Source: Coptis chinensis
Taxonomy: Eukaryota > Streptophyta > Magnoliopsida > Ranunculales > Ranunculaceae
Reading direction: 5' to 3'
Assembly: GCA_015680905.1 (NCBI GenBank)
Contig: CM027381.1
Location: 15,043,501 to 15,107,500, forward strand
DNA: 64,000 nt
Shown piece after piece: positions 1 to 11,269 of the stretch. The notes below the pieces were generated by a model that ran no database searches, was not told the DNA's origin, and saw nothing but the letters and a program-made list of their open reading frames with translations. A program made the position numbers and the translations under genes. The number at the start of each line of letters is the position of its first letter. Position 1 is the stretch's first letter.

Positions 1-256
1 GGGGTACTATATATGCAAGTGTGTTGTGCGACATCAACTTACCTAAGTTAGTGGCCCAAATAAGATTTGGGTGGAGGCTGAAGGCCATGACTATGCATTC
101 TGGCAAGATATAGAGCTAGGTAAATTGTCGAAGTTCTGTAATCACTGCAAGAGTGTGGGGCACATTGTTACTAATTGTCGGTTTCTCAAGGAAGACCTTC
201 AGAAATCCAAGGAAAAACCAATTTACATCACTGACAAAATGGAGACCAGCCTATAA
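1..256 (+). pseudogene. LINE ORF1 fragment with CCHC knuckle
   Basis: This is a piece of an L1-like LINE ORF1, the nucleic-acid-binding protein of the retroposon. It shows a FWQDIELGKLSKFCNHC segment followed by a CX2CX4HX4C knuckle (Cys-His spacing C-N-H-C-X4-H-X4-C). It closely parallels residues 215-271 of the intact ORF1 on the minus strand at 16350-17960, which has FWQEIRLGKMSKFCNHC. Bases before about 58 encode a matching stretch (YASVLCDINL) in another frame, so one base has been gained or lost near 58-62. The fragment is cut by the window edge and ends in a stop at 254-256. It is a relic, not a host gene. Confidence 0.75.
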
Positions 257-2136
257 GGGATGACAAAGAACCAAAAGAAGAGGGAATTGTGAGAGCATTT
301 CATTGATCTGATCTCCCGAATTAATGTTTGATTTCCTTTTTGTATTAAGTTTGCTTCATTGCAGAGAAGTGAATTAGTATCTATGATAAGGTGGGCATTA
401 AACTAACAATGTGTAAGATAAGTAAGGCTTAATGACTTTGAGATGAAAAAATCATTGCAATGAAAAATTCCATACAATGTGTAAAACGTGTAGTTGTCTA
501 TCTTGATAGCTATAGTAGTAACTAATGAATCTGCGGAAACAAAATGGGCGAATTGAAACATGAGTGCGAGTGTATGATGAACTCAAGTTGAGGACGACTG
601 GGCAGGAAAAAAATCAGTTCAACATGGTCTTAATCTGACTGAAGTTGACCCCATAGGTTGTACATCCAAGTTATGTGCCTAAAGTAGAGCTCATGGTTTT
701 CAATAGATTTAGAAATTGCTTTGGTTTCTATCCATTTTGTATGTAATTTGAAATTTCATGAAGCCGAAATCTCTAAAGGAGCTCAGCCATTAAAATCTGT
801 TCAGGCTAGACTCATGTACTATGACCAAGTTTGAGGAGAGCTTGAAATGAGACGAGCCCAAGTAGTGTGTTGCACTTATACTTTGTGGTATTCATATTAA
901 TAGTTGAATTCGTGGAATTTGAATATTTTCTAATTACCTTATTTATTCACAAGAAAAATGAATAAAAAAAACTAACCTTCTACTATGTATGTATATGCAG
1001 GTAAGAGAATTATCCTTGAAAACCAAAGTGATTTATATCATCTTTCTTCATATATTTGAGCAACAACAATCCAAGAGAACAACAGTTTTCCAGAAGTTAA
1101 CTCAAAATTATGAGTAAATTTCTTAGGGTTAACCAATATTACCTCTCCACTAGATGAGCCAATTAGGATGCCCCCCTAGATGGGAAATTAGGGTCTCCCC
1201 CCTAAATACAGAGTTTAGCTTTATATCATAATGTACAAACATAGTTTCAAAAGCTATGGTGGCATTATCGAGATTTGGATAGTTAGATTTCAAGTAACAT
1301 ACTCCATTTGTAGGTATGAAATAAACAATATTTAGTATTTTGACATTATGGTCTTTGAATATCATGCTATTATTATTTTTCCTTCAATATTCGTGAATTC
1401 TAACTATATGTATTATTCTCCTATTGTTGTGTTGTTTTACTCTTATGTGCTCAATTCCTTAGAGGTTCATATGTTTCAGAAGATATGTTTTATAAGGACT
1501 GTATATTAGTAGAGTTATACGTTCTATTACAGTACTGAAATTTATAAGCCTCAATTTTATTGATTAAGTTTTGTAACATGTCCTTCATACCCTCATTTGT
1601 ACTACATTGTGATTATCGCTATGTCAAATGCACAGTGTGAGAACCTTTCTTTTACTACGAATCTATGACCATGTTCATTTAGGATCTAATCATAAGTTCA
1701 ACAACTTGTAGGCCTTGAAGTCACATTCCATGTGTTTGTGAGTTCATATTTGGGATCCAAACAATTGAGTTTGATTTTCTTTTGCATGCGAACATTGTAG
1801 TTTCAAAGACCAATTAAAATCAAGATTCTGGATTCTTTTAAGAGGTATCAAGACATGCTTGATCGAAGCATTTAAGAAGTCTTTGCTTGGAACTTCTTGG
1901 TGAACTAATATATAGAAGTTAACATTACTCATCCTTTATAGTTAGTAAACCAATTCGTCCATGGTCCTTAAGAGTCACCAATGTTTATGACATTTATAGT
2001 CTATAGCCCAAATTCATAAAGGACCATAACATGGACCATAACTCTAATATAATTCATTTAGCAAGCCAATCCTCTCATGGATGAAACAATCCCGGCTATG
2101 GGCCGGGTGAAATGCTAGTGAATCTTATGGAGTAAA

Positions 2137-2140
<4 letters not shown>
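257..2140. other. Intergenic DNA, nothing recognised
   Basis: There is no open frame longer than about 70 codons, no terminal repeat and no known motif. The run ends directly against a 37-bp A tract, so part of it could be the 3' end of a plus-strand retroposon, but I see no coding remains that would show this. Confidence 0.4.

Positions 2141-2177
<37 letters not shown>
2141..2177 (+). repeat. Poly(A) tract, 37 bp
   Basis: There are 37 consecutive A residues. The tract may be the tail of a plus-strand retroposon whose body lies upstream, or a simple A run; no target duplication was found around it. Confidence 0.9.
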
Positions 2178-2179
<2 letters not shown>

Positions 2180-2273
2180 TTCTAAAGGACTTATAATTCT
2201 GAATTGATAGGTAACAAATATTCCGAAAAGCCCATATCCTGGATATTATCAAATCATCATTTTCATAAAACTC

Positions 2274-2308
2274 GATATTTTGTACTATACTTCATAGTAC
2301 AAAATATC
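2274..2308. repeat. Perfect inverted repeat, 15-bp arms
   Basis: The arms GATATTTTGTACTAT (2274-2288) and ATAGTACAAAATATC (2294-2308) are exact reverse complements around a 5-base loop, ACTTC. Such a sequence could form a hairpin or cruciform. Its role is unknown. Confidence 0.9.
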
Positions 2309-3057
2309 AGGTTATGATGATATATAGACCTCTAAAATTTCAATATATTTCATCGATATATCCCCTTGTGTGGGGATATTTTACATAAGAATATTTGTTA
2401 ACAAGTATGCAAACCGTGCTACGCATCGGTTTTTTTCAAATCTTTAAATCTGTCGCTCTAACATCTTTAAAAAACTATATAAAAACATTAGGAGGGGTTG
2501 ATTATAATTTCAGTGACATGAAGGAGGTTTTCTAAATTATTTTAAATAATATGAAAGCTAATTCTAATTTCAGTGAGGTGAGGGAGTTTTTTTTGTAAAT
2601 TACTTAAAATGGAGGGAGTTGATTAAAATAATTGAAGGAAGTTTCTAAATTTTAAAACATGGGAGATTAGAAATAGCCTATTTGGTTGAAAAGTGTAGTT
2701 CCTGATAACCCGGCTGTCATATAGTGTAAAGATAACGTCGATACATTGATAAATACCCAAAAATCGTCGATAGTTTGGTAAATATTTTATGATATGTCAT
2801 AGAATATGCAACTAGTATTCAACAAAGGAAAGAAAAAGTAAATTATGACTCAATTAGATCCCCCCCCCTACTACTATTATCACTTATCTCTTTCTTTTGT
2901 TTCCCTTCTAATCCATCTCTATTATTGATTTGTCCTCTTCTTCTATTTCTATGTTTGATCCCACAAGCATTACAAAGAATTTACAAATCAAGAAATGAAA
3001 ATCAGATCAAATAAATGAAGTTTAAGTAGTTTTTGCAATCAACACAACATTTCACCA

Positions 3058-3232
3058 CCTAAAAACTAAAAATCTCCAACACCCAAATCGATTTTCTTCA
3101 ATCCCATCTCATAAAACACCAATTCATAACCTAAAAACTCAAAATCTCCAACACTCAAATCAATTTACTTCAATCCCCTCATAAAACACCAATTCATAAC
3201 CTAAAAGCACAAAATCTCCAACACCCAAATCA
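3058..3232. repeat. Tandem repeat, unit about 70-72 bp
   Basis: Units begin at 3058, 3130 and 3200, each starting CCTAAAA and containing AAATCTCCAACACYCAAATC. The third copy is partial. The copies differ by a few substitutions and a short indel. Confidence 0.85.
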
Positions 3233-3640
3233 ATAGCTCCAGATCTACAAAATAAGGGATATTTTCAAAATATCAATTTACAAAGGATGGAGAGATATCA
3301 CGAAATTTAAAAAATATCGACTTATCCCGATGATATCATGATATTTGACGATATATTGAGGATATATTTGCAGTGTTTATTCTAGACAACATCGAATTCA
3401 TATCCTCGACATATCCATATCGTTTGCTGAAATCTCAACATTTATCGCGATATATGTATTTCAATGCTATCAATCAATTAAATGCATACTCTGCGCAACT
3501 CAATGATCGATCACTTATATACAAATATCGATCAAGTAATTCCATCTATTTCTTAAAATTCTAAATTGTTAGCCACTTGATATCATTTGTGATATATCTT
3601 GTTTCCGATGGCATGGTAACAAACATACATGCTAGTTTTA

Positions 3641-4239
3641 AACATTTGGCGCCTAAATCTTGCAAGAACAGTAACAAAAGAGTGTGAGTGGTAAGTTGAG
3701 AAATGGATTTATTGCATTACTAAATTTGAAATAGTTCATTGCATTAAGTTCAAGTACCTTGCAGTAGCGGCAAGAGCAAGCAACAACAAGCAACAACAAG
3801 GTGGATTGTGAGGGTGGAGAAGAAAAGAGAATGAGGGCAGGGGTAATGGAGGCAACTGGTGATGTGTTGCCGAGAATTGAAGGTACACTCATGGTAGATC
3901 AGCAGGAGCAATGGAGCCAATGGTCGTGGCAGTGAAAGCCACAGAGTTTAGAAGGAAGAAGAGAGAATGAGGGCTAGGGGCGTTTTTGTCTTTTTTTTTT
4001 AGCTTACAAGACTTATTGTAGTAGATCCAATTTTGGTACTTATAGAAATCATGTCTTTTATTTTCTAATAGAATGCCTCTTATAAGAGGCAAAAAAACAA
4101 ACAAAAAAAAAGTACAAAATCACTGGTCCACATCAAAACAAATGGCCCCTTACACCTCTGAAATAAGAGTTCAAAGATTCAGAAATAAAAGATGGTTGTC
4201 TAAGCCACCAAAATGAGCAAGTTGATGGGACAAAAGTGG
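3641..4239. other. Gene-free stretch
   Basis: I see no feature here apart from a short repeat of the word AGCAACAACA near 3778-3800. The small open frames on the minus strand show no family signature. Confidence 0.4.
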
Positions 4240-4893
4240 TTAGAGCTCTTGAGGTTGAGATGGAGTTGGATTCAACCACCATTGTGCATCTGATGCAGTT
4301 GTTGGTGCATGACCAGCAAGCGAGTCCGCAACCTTGTTTGCTTCTCTATAATTCTAAAAAATGGGATATGATGGTATCTTTTGTAACAACTTTTTAATAT
4401 CCTTAAGGATTACTGAAATTTCCATTGGGCATTTCTCACTTTAAGAGATCAGCAGATGAAGGAGAGCACTAGAGTCCATTTCAATAACAATCTGATTGAT
4501 GCTAAATGGCACCACAACAAGTAAACCCATAACAGTCAGCGAATAGAGAAAGTACAAACACAAATGGGATTAGCAAGACCCATGATAAATCATCCCGAAT
4601 CACTTTCTAATAACACATCCCGCACCTACAGGCCCCAGGTTGTCAATACTAGAACCATCAGTGTTAAGTTTGTACCAGCTAAGAGGTGGGAAGGACCATT
4701 GTACCTGAATTGTCGACTGCTTCCTCTCAGCTAGGACCACAGTGGCCTGGAGAATGCATTTAAAACGTCTTTAACAAATTTTCTTATTTGGAACACACAA
4801 TGCAAAATATTAGGTGTCTTTCCATCAAATATGTTCTCATTTCGGCATTTCCAAATTTGTCATACACCGACAACAAAGGAGGTGAATATTGAA
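4240..4893 (-). pseudogene. LINE ORF2 C-terminal RNase H, decayed
   Basis: The minus strand, read in one main frame with stops, gives the RNase H domain that ends plant L1-like ORF2 proteins. In order the frame gives a linker IWKCRNENIFDGK (about 4800-4850), the first catalytic block KLNTDGSS (about 4650-4675), the second block VIEMDSSALLH (about 4465-4500) and the closing motif REANKVADSLAGH (about 4310-4345). Several in-frame stops show that it is dead. The zinc-finger part that should precede it lies at 5085-5240, separated by a small insertion. Confidence 0.75.
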
Positions 4894-5084
4894 TAGTATA
4901 TCATTTTCACCTAGCAGGACTTGAACCTGAGATCTCCCAGACACATATGGCTATGATACCATGTTAAATTGCCAATTTATCTATAAGCTCAAACTTATTT
5001 GAATGGTTAATTCTATTAATATATTAGAGGCTCATATATGTCAACAAAACAAGATTTCAAAATATGAGAAAACAAATTCTTGTA
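4894..5084 (-). mobile_element. Small TRIM- or SINE-like insertion splitting the LINE relic
   Basis: The two halves of the LINE relic are separated by about 190 bp. On the minus strand this holds TGGTATCATAGCC (4949-4961), one base off the tRNA-iMet primer-binding sequence of plant Copia and TRIM elements. It is preceded by TTTAACA, which would be an LTR end. Thirty-four bases further on comes GGTTCAAGTCC (4917-4927), an exact match to the RNA polymerase III B box. Either reading is possible: the end of a TRIM/LTR element or a tRNA-derived SINE. Boundaries are approximate and no target duplication was found. Confidence 0.45.
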
Positions 5085-5240
5085 CTTCTCATATAGCCAG
5101 TATACAAAAAGATGTAGTTGTGATTCCCTGGCATCACAAAAGGTACAAGTATCCTGCACTTAAAACTTGCATCTCATGAGAATATTAGTGGTTAGAATAA
5201 CTTTCTTTAGGTCCTGCCAAATGAATAACTTGATTTTCTG
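5085..5240 (-). pseudogene. LINE ORF2 zinc-binding (zf-RVT) fragment
   Basis: The minus strand gives KIKLFIWQDLKK followed by LMRCKF, CTFC and a histidine-rich LHLFVYW segment. This matches the zf-RVT domain between the reverse transcriptase and RNase H of plant L1-like LINEs, for which F-W..LW, TxxxLxxR, CxxC and HLFxxC are usual. It belongs to the same relic as 4240-4893 and contains an in-frame stop. The homology stops abruptly at about 5240, where the sequence turns into TGTTGGTGTTTTTAAC, which could be an LTR start. Confidence 0.65.
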
Positions 5241-5287
5241 TTGGTGTTTTTAACTATAACTAAAAATATTTATTTCTTGGAAAATAA

Positions 5288-5407
5288 TTTTTGAACATTT
5301 AATTCTTGAGAATAGAAACCATTTTTGTTTACTAGTAAAACAAGCTTTTTTTGAACATTTAATTCTTGAGAATAGAAACCATTTTTGTTTACTAGTAAAA
5401 CAAGCTA
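5288..5407. repeat. Exact 60-bp tandem duplication
   Basis: The bases from 5288 to 5346 recur at 5348-5406 with a period of exactly 60 and no mismatch that I can find. Both copies run from TTTTTGAACATTTAATTC to AAACAAGCT. Such identity suggests a recent slippage event or an assembly duplicate. Confidence 0.9.
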
Positions 5408-6347
5408 TTTTATGACCGTTATATGGCTGTTGGAGATGTTAATGTGTAAGACCCCACTTTATTTTTACATTATTTCGTAACAATATTTAGTATTTATGTA
5501 TTTGATATTTATTTCCTGGTCAACGTGCTAGTAAATGTGGGGGTTTGACTTTTGATAGAAAGAGAAAGGAGGAAGACTAGATAGTAATTTCAAAAAAATT
5601 TACTATAGGAAACTAGTATTTTGAATTTTGAATGTTGTGTAGAGATTATTTTTAATATTCGGAAAGTTTTCAAATAAAGATGAAACAATATATTAATATA
5701 AGGTACTTAATAGATATACTACTTTTAATAGAGAATGATATTCCATAATTATGTATAGGGATATTTAGTAAAATAGAAAGTTTCTAAAAAGTTAAGCCAA
5801 ATATATGGTAAGTAAATTTTTTAGAATGGTCTCCGAAAAAAAAAATAAGGTTTTTCTTAAAACAAAAACTACACACACAAAGAAGAACGGAGAGAGACAG
5901 GGCGGATTGTGCAAGCTAGCTTGAGATTGGGTTTCTCGCGTAATTTATTCTATATACTCTATTTCGCGATACGAGAGGTGAGTAGTTATTTTATTTTATT
6001 TTTTTTCTATTTCACGTGTACGAAGAAAAAGCTTTTCTGTGAAAGGTTTCCGCTCAGTATTTTTTCTGCTTATTATTCTTTTTCTGTAGTTATTCTACGG
6101 TCCTGTCGTATAGTTAAAAATGGTTCACTATTGGTATGTTAGTATATTGTTTCGCTAAAATACTGATGAAACTCTGTAATGTGTGTTAATGGCGGCGCGA
6201 GCCCAAACATTGTCCTGTATATTATTTTGAACTGTTGTATTGTTGTTGTGTTGGTTGTTTGATGATTGGTGGTAGTGAGGGTGTTTGAGGGCTGTTGAAG
6301 CTTGAAGAGGGGGTGTTAATGGCGGTCCAGTTTGGAGGAAGGGCTGT

Positions 6348-8138
6348 TGTAGACACCCCATTTTTGTACCCCAGGCATAATTCATTCATGATTTTGATTA
6401 TATAAAGTGATTTGCTTTCTAGAGTCTTCATTTCTACATCAAACGTCTTTCTTTTCATCTTCTTTTAGCATCTTTAGACTCTCCTCATCATGTTCTAGCT
6501 ATGGCTGAAGTTTTGTTGCTTTCTGAGTTTTGAGCTAAAAATTACCAAAATGCCCCTGTAACCCTTTGGAGCCCAAATCTCGTTTTTTCCACTCTTTCTT
6601 TGGATGAGATTATTTCATATTTGAATTTCCCTTGAAAAATCCTTCGAAATGAGTACAAGCTTGCCTAGGTTCCTTCTGGATTTCAGAAACCCCAATCTTG
6701 CCATATCCCGCTTCTACCCGTTGCAGGCGCTACTGCTCAAAGGCAATATATTATTGGAGTAAGATTTCGACCCAAGGGCATTTTTAAGAGTTCATGGACC
6801 TTCCTAATGGATTAATTAACAATTTTTGTGAAGAAGAGTTTGCCTAATTTTGACCCGGTCAAAGGGAATTTGCAGCATTGAAAATATGGTCAAAATGGTC
6901 CTTTTTGTGGATTTTGGACCCGTGCTCGTGGGCTGTGGATCCAACTCGATTTGGACCTTTTCATTAGGGTTTCTAGCCCATTTTCAAGCCTACAAAAAAC
7001 CTAGAGAACCTTCCTTAATTGTTTGATTTGATTTGATCCCTAAAATCAAGAATATTCTAGAGAATATGCTATTTTGGAGCTATGTTTGGAAACCCTAGAT
7101 TATGGGCTCATTGGGACGTGTAGGGCTTGATTTTTTTCCCTAATCCATCTGAAATATCCAAAAACCAAGGGCCAAGATCGCACCCCTTATCCCACATCTT
7201 GAATGAAGGGCCAAATTTAGGAGGTGCAACCAGAAAGAGATCAAGCCATTGGATTTTTCTTCATCAACACTCAGCCTTTGGATCAAACTCATTACCATAT
7301 TTGAATCAATGCCCAAAAGCTATAAATATGGGTCTCATTCACCCACAAAAAAACATCTGGAGCTAAGAATCTGGAGCTAGGAATTCGGAGTTAATAATCT
7401 GGACCTAGCTATTCAGAGCTAATAGCCTAGTAGTTTTCTTTTCTTGAGTGTTCTTCTTTTTTTTCTTTTCTAGTTCATCATTCTAGAGTAGAATTTCTTT
7501 AGTTTAATCTGGAGTTGAAGGTAAAATTTTGACTTCTAGGTTTTTCTAATAAAGTTCTTCGTCTTTAGTCTTATTTTCCCCTCTTTCGATCTTGAGTAGA
7601 AGCTTCTTTTCACCAAAAGTTGTTTTTTTCTCAAATCACCTGTTTCAATCCAAAATTCACAGTTGTCAATTCCAAATCAAGTTTATCATCATCATTCATC
7701 AACAATCAATCAAGATCATCAATCAATCTACAATCAAGTATGAGGCAACATTCCAAACAAGGTGACATCTTTCTTTTCTCTTTTATTTTAATTAGTATTG
7801 CATATTAGAATTTTTTTTTTTTTAGTTTTATTATAGCATATAGTTATTAGTTTTTTGATAATTTAGTGAAGATCATCCAACTTGGTAGATTAATATTTCA
7901 AGCTTTCTTCATTTGCCTATCTTAATACATTACACCTCAATAGAAGTAAGGCTGGTTTTACCAGGCGAGCGTGAGTGCCTAACACCTTCCCACATCGTAC
8001 CTTGGCTCCCGAACCCAATAATCATCTAGTTTCGAGGGCTAGTCCTTCACATAGGTTTTACTCAACTTTTCCTTAATAAAGTTAGTAGCGACTCTAAAAT
8101 CAATTGCATAAACCTAGGTACACATTTCTGTGCGTACA
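6348..8138 (+). mobile_element. Tat/Ogre-like solo LTR nested in the family C LTR
   Basis: An insertion begins TGTAGACACCCC within the second of three ATTAATGGCGG modules of the host LTR. It carries the segment CCAGGCGAGCGTGAGTGCC...CCTTCCCAC...GGCTCCCGAACCC (about 7960-8015), which I recognise from LTRs of Tat/Ogre-type Gypsy elements. A plausible end is TGTGCGTACA at 8138, giving TG...CA termini. No matching target duplication was found (GCTGT to the left, ACTAT to the right), so the right boundary may be wrong by some tens of bases. No coding potential. Confidence 0.5.
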
Positions 8139-8732
8139 ACTATCAATGTAATTTATACTGTAGGTTGTTTTGGTTGATGAATGGTTGGTTGTAGTGGGTG
8201 ATTGAGTGCTGGAGAGTGGAACAGTTGAAGCTTGAATGAGGCATTAATGGCGGCGCGATCTAGTTTGGGGGAAGAGTGAGTGATGTGAGAAAATCGATTT
8301 TTGTGTTAATTAAAGTTATAGGGTTTTTCCCAAGGAGTCAAACCACTGGGATGAGGGTGGCAGAAGAGAGGAGTGGTAGTGGCTGGAATTCGCGCTGGTG
8401 TGCTGGTGAGGGTGACTGGAATCGGTATCCAGTGCTCCCAAGTTTATTGTTTCGGTTTCTATTTTGGTTGGGCTTGGGTTGAAACCAATTAGTTGTTTCT
8501 TTGGGCTGGTTTCTATTTTTATTTTATGCTTGGTCCATATGTTTTGAAGTGGGTCAATTTGAGTCTTAAAGTCTGTTTAGATTTTTGGGCCAGGTTATAA
8601 AGGCTTGGGCCTTGGTTTTGGGCTTTGTTTTGGTTAGTTGGATTAGGACCATGGGTTCAAGTGTTTTACCTCCGGGTTTGCGTTAGGACCTGTTGGATGA
8701 ATACCGAACTTGTGACTATTGGGTTTGGCCCT

Positions 8733-8752
8733 TTGACCGTTGACTGTTGACT
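8733..8752 (+). promoter_or_regulatory. Three W-box cores in the family C LTR
   Basis: TTGACC, TTGACT and TTGACT occur within 20 bp. TTGAC followed by C or T is the core bound by WRKY factors. The second copy of this LTR has 19 TTGAC words at the equivalent place (38517-38733). Confidence 0.5.
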
Positions 8753-8976
8753 GTTTATTGTGTTATATTGTTATATTAATTTCTATGAACTAATCCTATG
8801 GTAGAATGTTATAGAAGCTTGTATAATATGGTTTGTCATTATCTAAGAGAGATTTGACGTTGATACTGTGAAATTATTGACACATGACAAGATTGAAAAT
8901 TTAAGAGACATAGACATAAATTGAATACATTACATAATGAAAATCCTATAACCTAGCTACCACAACTCATGTGATT

Positions 8977-9056
8977 AGCCCCTGTGTAGGGCGTACGTAA
9001 TATGATTTGGCCCTTGTATAGGGCGTATAAGATGTCGATTGACCCATGTGTAGGGC
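8977..9056. repeat. Three GCCC-N6-GGGC hairpin units
   Basis: Three short repeats with the shape GCCC, six bases, GGGC (GCCCCTGTGTAGGGC, GCCCTTGTATAGGGC, ACCCATGTGTAGGGC) follow each other at about 36-bp spacing. The equivalent part of the other family C LTR, at 39427-39505, has GC-rich hairpins of similar shape but different sequence. Confidence 0.7.
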
Positions 9057-10082
9057 AATCGTAGCCGAATAATAGCTTGATTATCTCATTCGCAAAATTT
9101 AGAACGAGACGCGCGATATTTTATGCCGAATAGTGGTAGTACCTACATAATGACATTCATGTGAGGGTTACCTGGTATGTGATATCTCGCTTAAGGTAAC
9201 TACACATGGAGTGGTTCATTGCGTGAGGGGAGGCATGTGGATGTACATGTTCGGCGTTGGGAAGCGATTGTAGTAGCCATGGAAACTAGGTAAGACATAG
9301 AGATGACGTGTTGTTAGGGACACTTGATAAACGTTATTGATATGATACTTTCCTCCTGTGTGATTATTGTTTTAAGACTTACAAGTTAAGTTTCATTTAT
9401 GATATTATTATTACAAATTGTTTTGCAGGAGAGTGGATTAAACTAATTATTTTTGCAGAAAGGACCCACTCTGTGATAGAGCATGCATAAAGGTAAGTAC
9501 TATGATACCATAAGTTTTATTTACTCTTAGTTAGAAGCTAAGGTGCCTCTATGAAGGAACTAACTACCTTAAGCTAAGGCACCTTGGTGGAGGAACTACC
9601 TGCCATATAAAGATTGAAGTATTATGTATATCTAAATGGTTTTTCTAAGGCTACTCATACCAGCATTGTTTAAAATACTGACCCGATTTGCATGTTTGCT
9701 AATTGGGTGTGTTCCTATATAGCCAATCAGCCTGGACATGGTTAGCTGATGTTCGAGAAGGTGGCGTGTTGCTCGTTATTTATGTTAGCATTTATTTTTA
9801 ATAAGATGTCGTTTCATTTTTCCTCTAAGATGTAGTGGAATTTGTTGGGGACAGATGTTTTAATTTATTTTTTCCCGAATTGTTAAGTGAGGAAGTTTGT
9901 AACTTAATTTTGATCGCAAGTTTTCATAAGGATGAGTTAATTGCTTTGAGTATTTTATTATTTAGATTTTTCTGCATATGTTATTTTACATTACAGTTAT
10001 GCGATAGATTGGGTGTTGAGGTTGTTGTCACATCTCGGATATTATTTATATTATCTGAATTATCGAAATTCGGGGTGTGACA

Positions 10083-10414
10083 TAATGCCTAATAAATAAT
10101 TTATTAGCCATTTTATGGCTGTTGGGAAGATTTTAAGGAATTAAATCTACCATAATGTAAAATAATTGTTGTGTTATTGGGAATATAAAAGGTTTACATG
10201 AGAAAAAAATGTGGAATACAACGATGGAGTTTTGTATTTATATTTTTTTCCTCTTTAAAATATTGTTTTGAGCAAAAGATCGAAGTATAGTAGTTTACCG
10301 ATTTTGTCTTCGTGCAAGAAAGATCGAGACAGAGGAATTCTAGGTTGTTTTATCTTGGGGATGACATGACTGTTATTGCTTGCACAAGAGATGGCAGAGC
10401 CGCAAAATATCTTA
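10083..10414. other. Possible Copia-type LTR sequence, left of the Harbinger element
   Basis: The host sequence around the solo LTR and the Harbinger element, with both removed, runs from about 5239 (TGTTGGTGTTTTTAAC) through 10083-10414 and on to 11797. It includes TTATCTTGGGGATGACATGAC and GGCAGAGCCGCAAAATATC. This looks to me like the transcribed part of a plant Copia LTR, but I cannot define its ends and found no primer-binding site. Confidence 0.25.
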
Positions 10415-10918
10415 GAGCCAGTCCAATTGAGGGGCTGCTAAAAGGTGCAACATGGGCCTTTTAGCTAAAAAACCATTCCAATCACACTTTTTAGCAAATG
10501 TTAAGTTCGTGAGAGATGGGGAGTTTTTAGCTGCAATAAATTGCAACAAACGACGTAAACTCTGTCGTCTAAACACTCCAGACGATTCACTCCAATTCCT
10601 CAATCCTTCACTTTTTTCTGCAGAATAAAACTTCCTTGTAGTCAAAGAAATCCTGAGTAAATCTCATTTGATTTAAAAAAAAAATTTTGCCAGAAGTTTT
10701 TCTTTTTTCGTTTGATTGTTATATTTGCGTTTATGTGAACTTCATTAGGCCATCCAAGCTATGAGCACTAAACATCATCTGATGAAGCTGTTAACATTAG
10801 GAAAACAGAACATTAACATTAACATTAGCAAAATAAAATTAGGAACATTATTCAAATTTTTTAAAGGTAAACAGAACATTAACATTAGGAAAATAAAATA
10901 GAACATTAAAACAGAGCA

Positions 10919-11161
10919 TTAATCTTCATCTTCATCTTCATCATCTTCATTTTCATCATCATCTTCATCTTCATCTACTTCGTCATTACCCTTTTCATAA
11001 CAGTACGAGTCTCGAAGCCATTCATCATCATCTTCTTCTTCTTTTTCTTCTTCTTCTTCTTCTTCTTCTTCTTCTTCTTCTTCTTCTTCTTCGTCTGTTT
11101 CTTCGTCTGAATACTCACTGGTAGGGCAATCCGACCAGTGAGACCATTCGGAGATAGCCAT
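10919..11161 (-). CDS. Acidic Glu/Asp-run open frame (doubtful gene)
   Basis: The frame encodes 80 residues, starting MAISEWSHWSDCPTSEYSDE and then consisting mainly of Glu and Asp. The Glu run is the direct reading of a TTC microsatellite (11046-11092) and of further TCATCT/TTC words, so the composition alone explains the open frame. An overlapping frame reads the same DNA as a Lys run. It lies wholly inside the Harbinger-type element. I think it is not a real gene, but its first 20 residues are not simple sequence. Confidence 0.15.
   Translation of the reverse strand: MAISEWSHWSDCPTSEYSDEETDEEEEEEEEEEEEEEEEKEEEDDDEWLRDSYCYEKGNDEVDEDEDDDENEDDEDEDED
11046..11092. repeat. TTC microsatellite
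   Basis: About 15 near-uninterrupted TTC units lie within a longer region (10921-11108) of TCT, TCA and TTC words inside the Harbinger-type element. Confidence 0.95.
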
Positions 11162-11269
11162 GAAAGCAACTAAAGAAAGGAAGAAATATGTGAGAGGAGA
11201 TATTGTTTTTTTTAGTTAATCTCATATAGTTTGAGGATGGTTTTATATAAGAAAAAAAGTTATACAAAC

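Larger units (their letters stand above)
2178..3640. repeat. AT-rich region dense in GATAT words
   Basis: The stretch is gene-free and strongly AT-rich. GATAT/ATATC words recur in both orientations, especially at 2240-2380 and 3250-3600. It contains a perfect 15-bp inverted repeat (2274-2308) and a 70-bp tandem repeat (3058-3232). This could be the remains of a short mobile element with subterminal repeats, but I found no clear terminal inverted repeats or target duplication. Confidence 0.4.
5445..10082. mobile_element. Solo LTR, family C copy 1 (4.64 kb), TSD TAATG
   Basis: The block starts TGTAAGACCCC and ends GGGGTGTGACA. It is flanked by perfect 5-bp target duplications TAATG at 5440-5444 and 10083-10087, as expected for a single LTR left after recombination of a Gypsy-type element. 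A second copy of the family lies at 36841-40498 and shares, in the same order, the motif ATTAATGGCGG, hairpins of the GCCC-GGGC type, a block near 9095-9310 (matching 39545-39775) and the repeated GTGGAGGAACTA units. It is about 1 kb longer than the other copy because of an internal insertion at about 6348. Large LTRs of this kind are seen in Tekay/Del chromoviruses, but the lineage cannot be proved without an internal region. No coding capacity. Confidence 0.85.

Noticed and set aside
4917..4961. A tRNA gene
   Set aside because: A B box and a tRNA-end-like word are present, but no acceptor stem, anticodon arm or complete cloverleaf can be formed.
6155..6458. Minus-strand frames with Asn/Gln/Thr runs
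   Set aside because: They read TTGTTG-type repeats within a family C LTR and cross the boundary of the nested LTR at 6348.
10919..11169. Glu/Asp-run and Lys-run open frames
   Set aside because: Both are readings of a TTC/TCATCT simple repeat inside a Harbinger-type element; composition explains the open frames.
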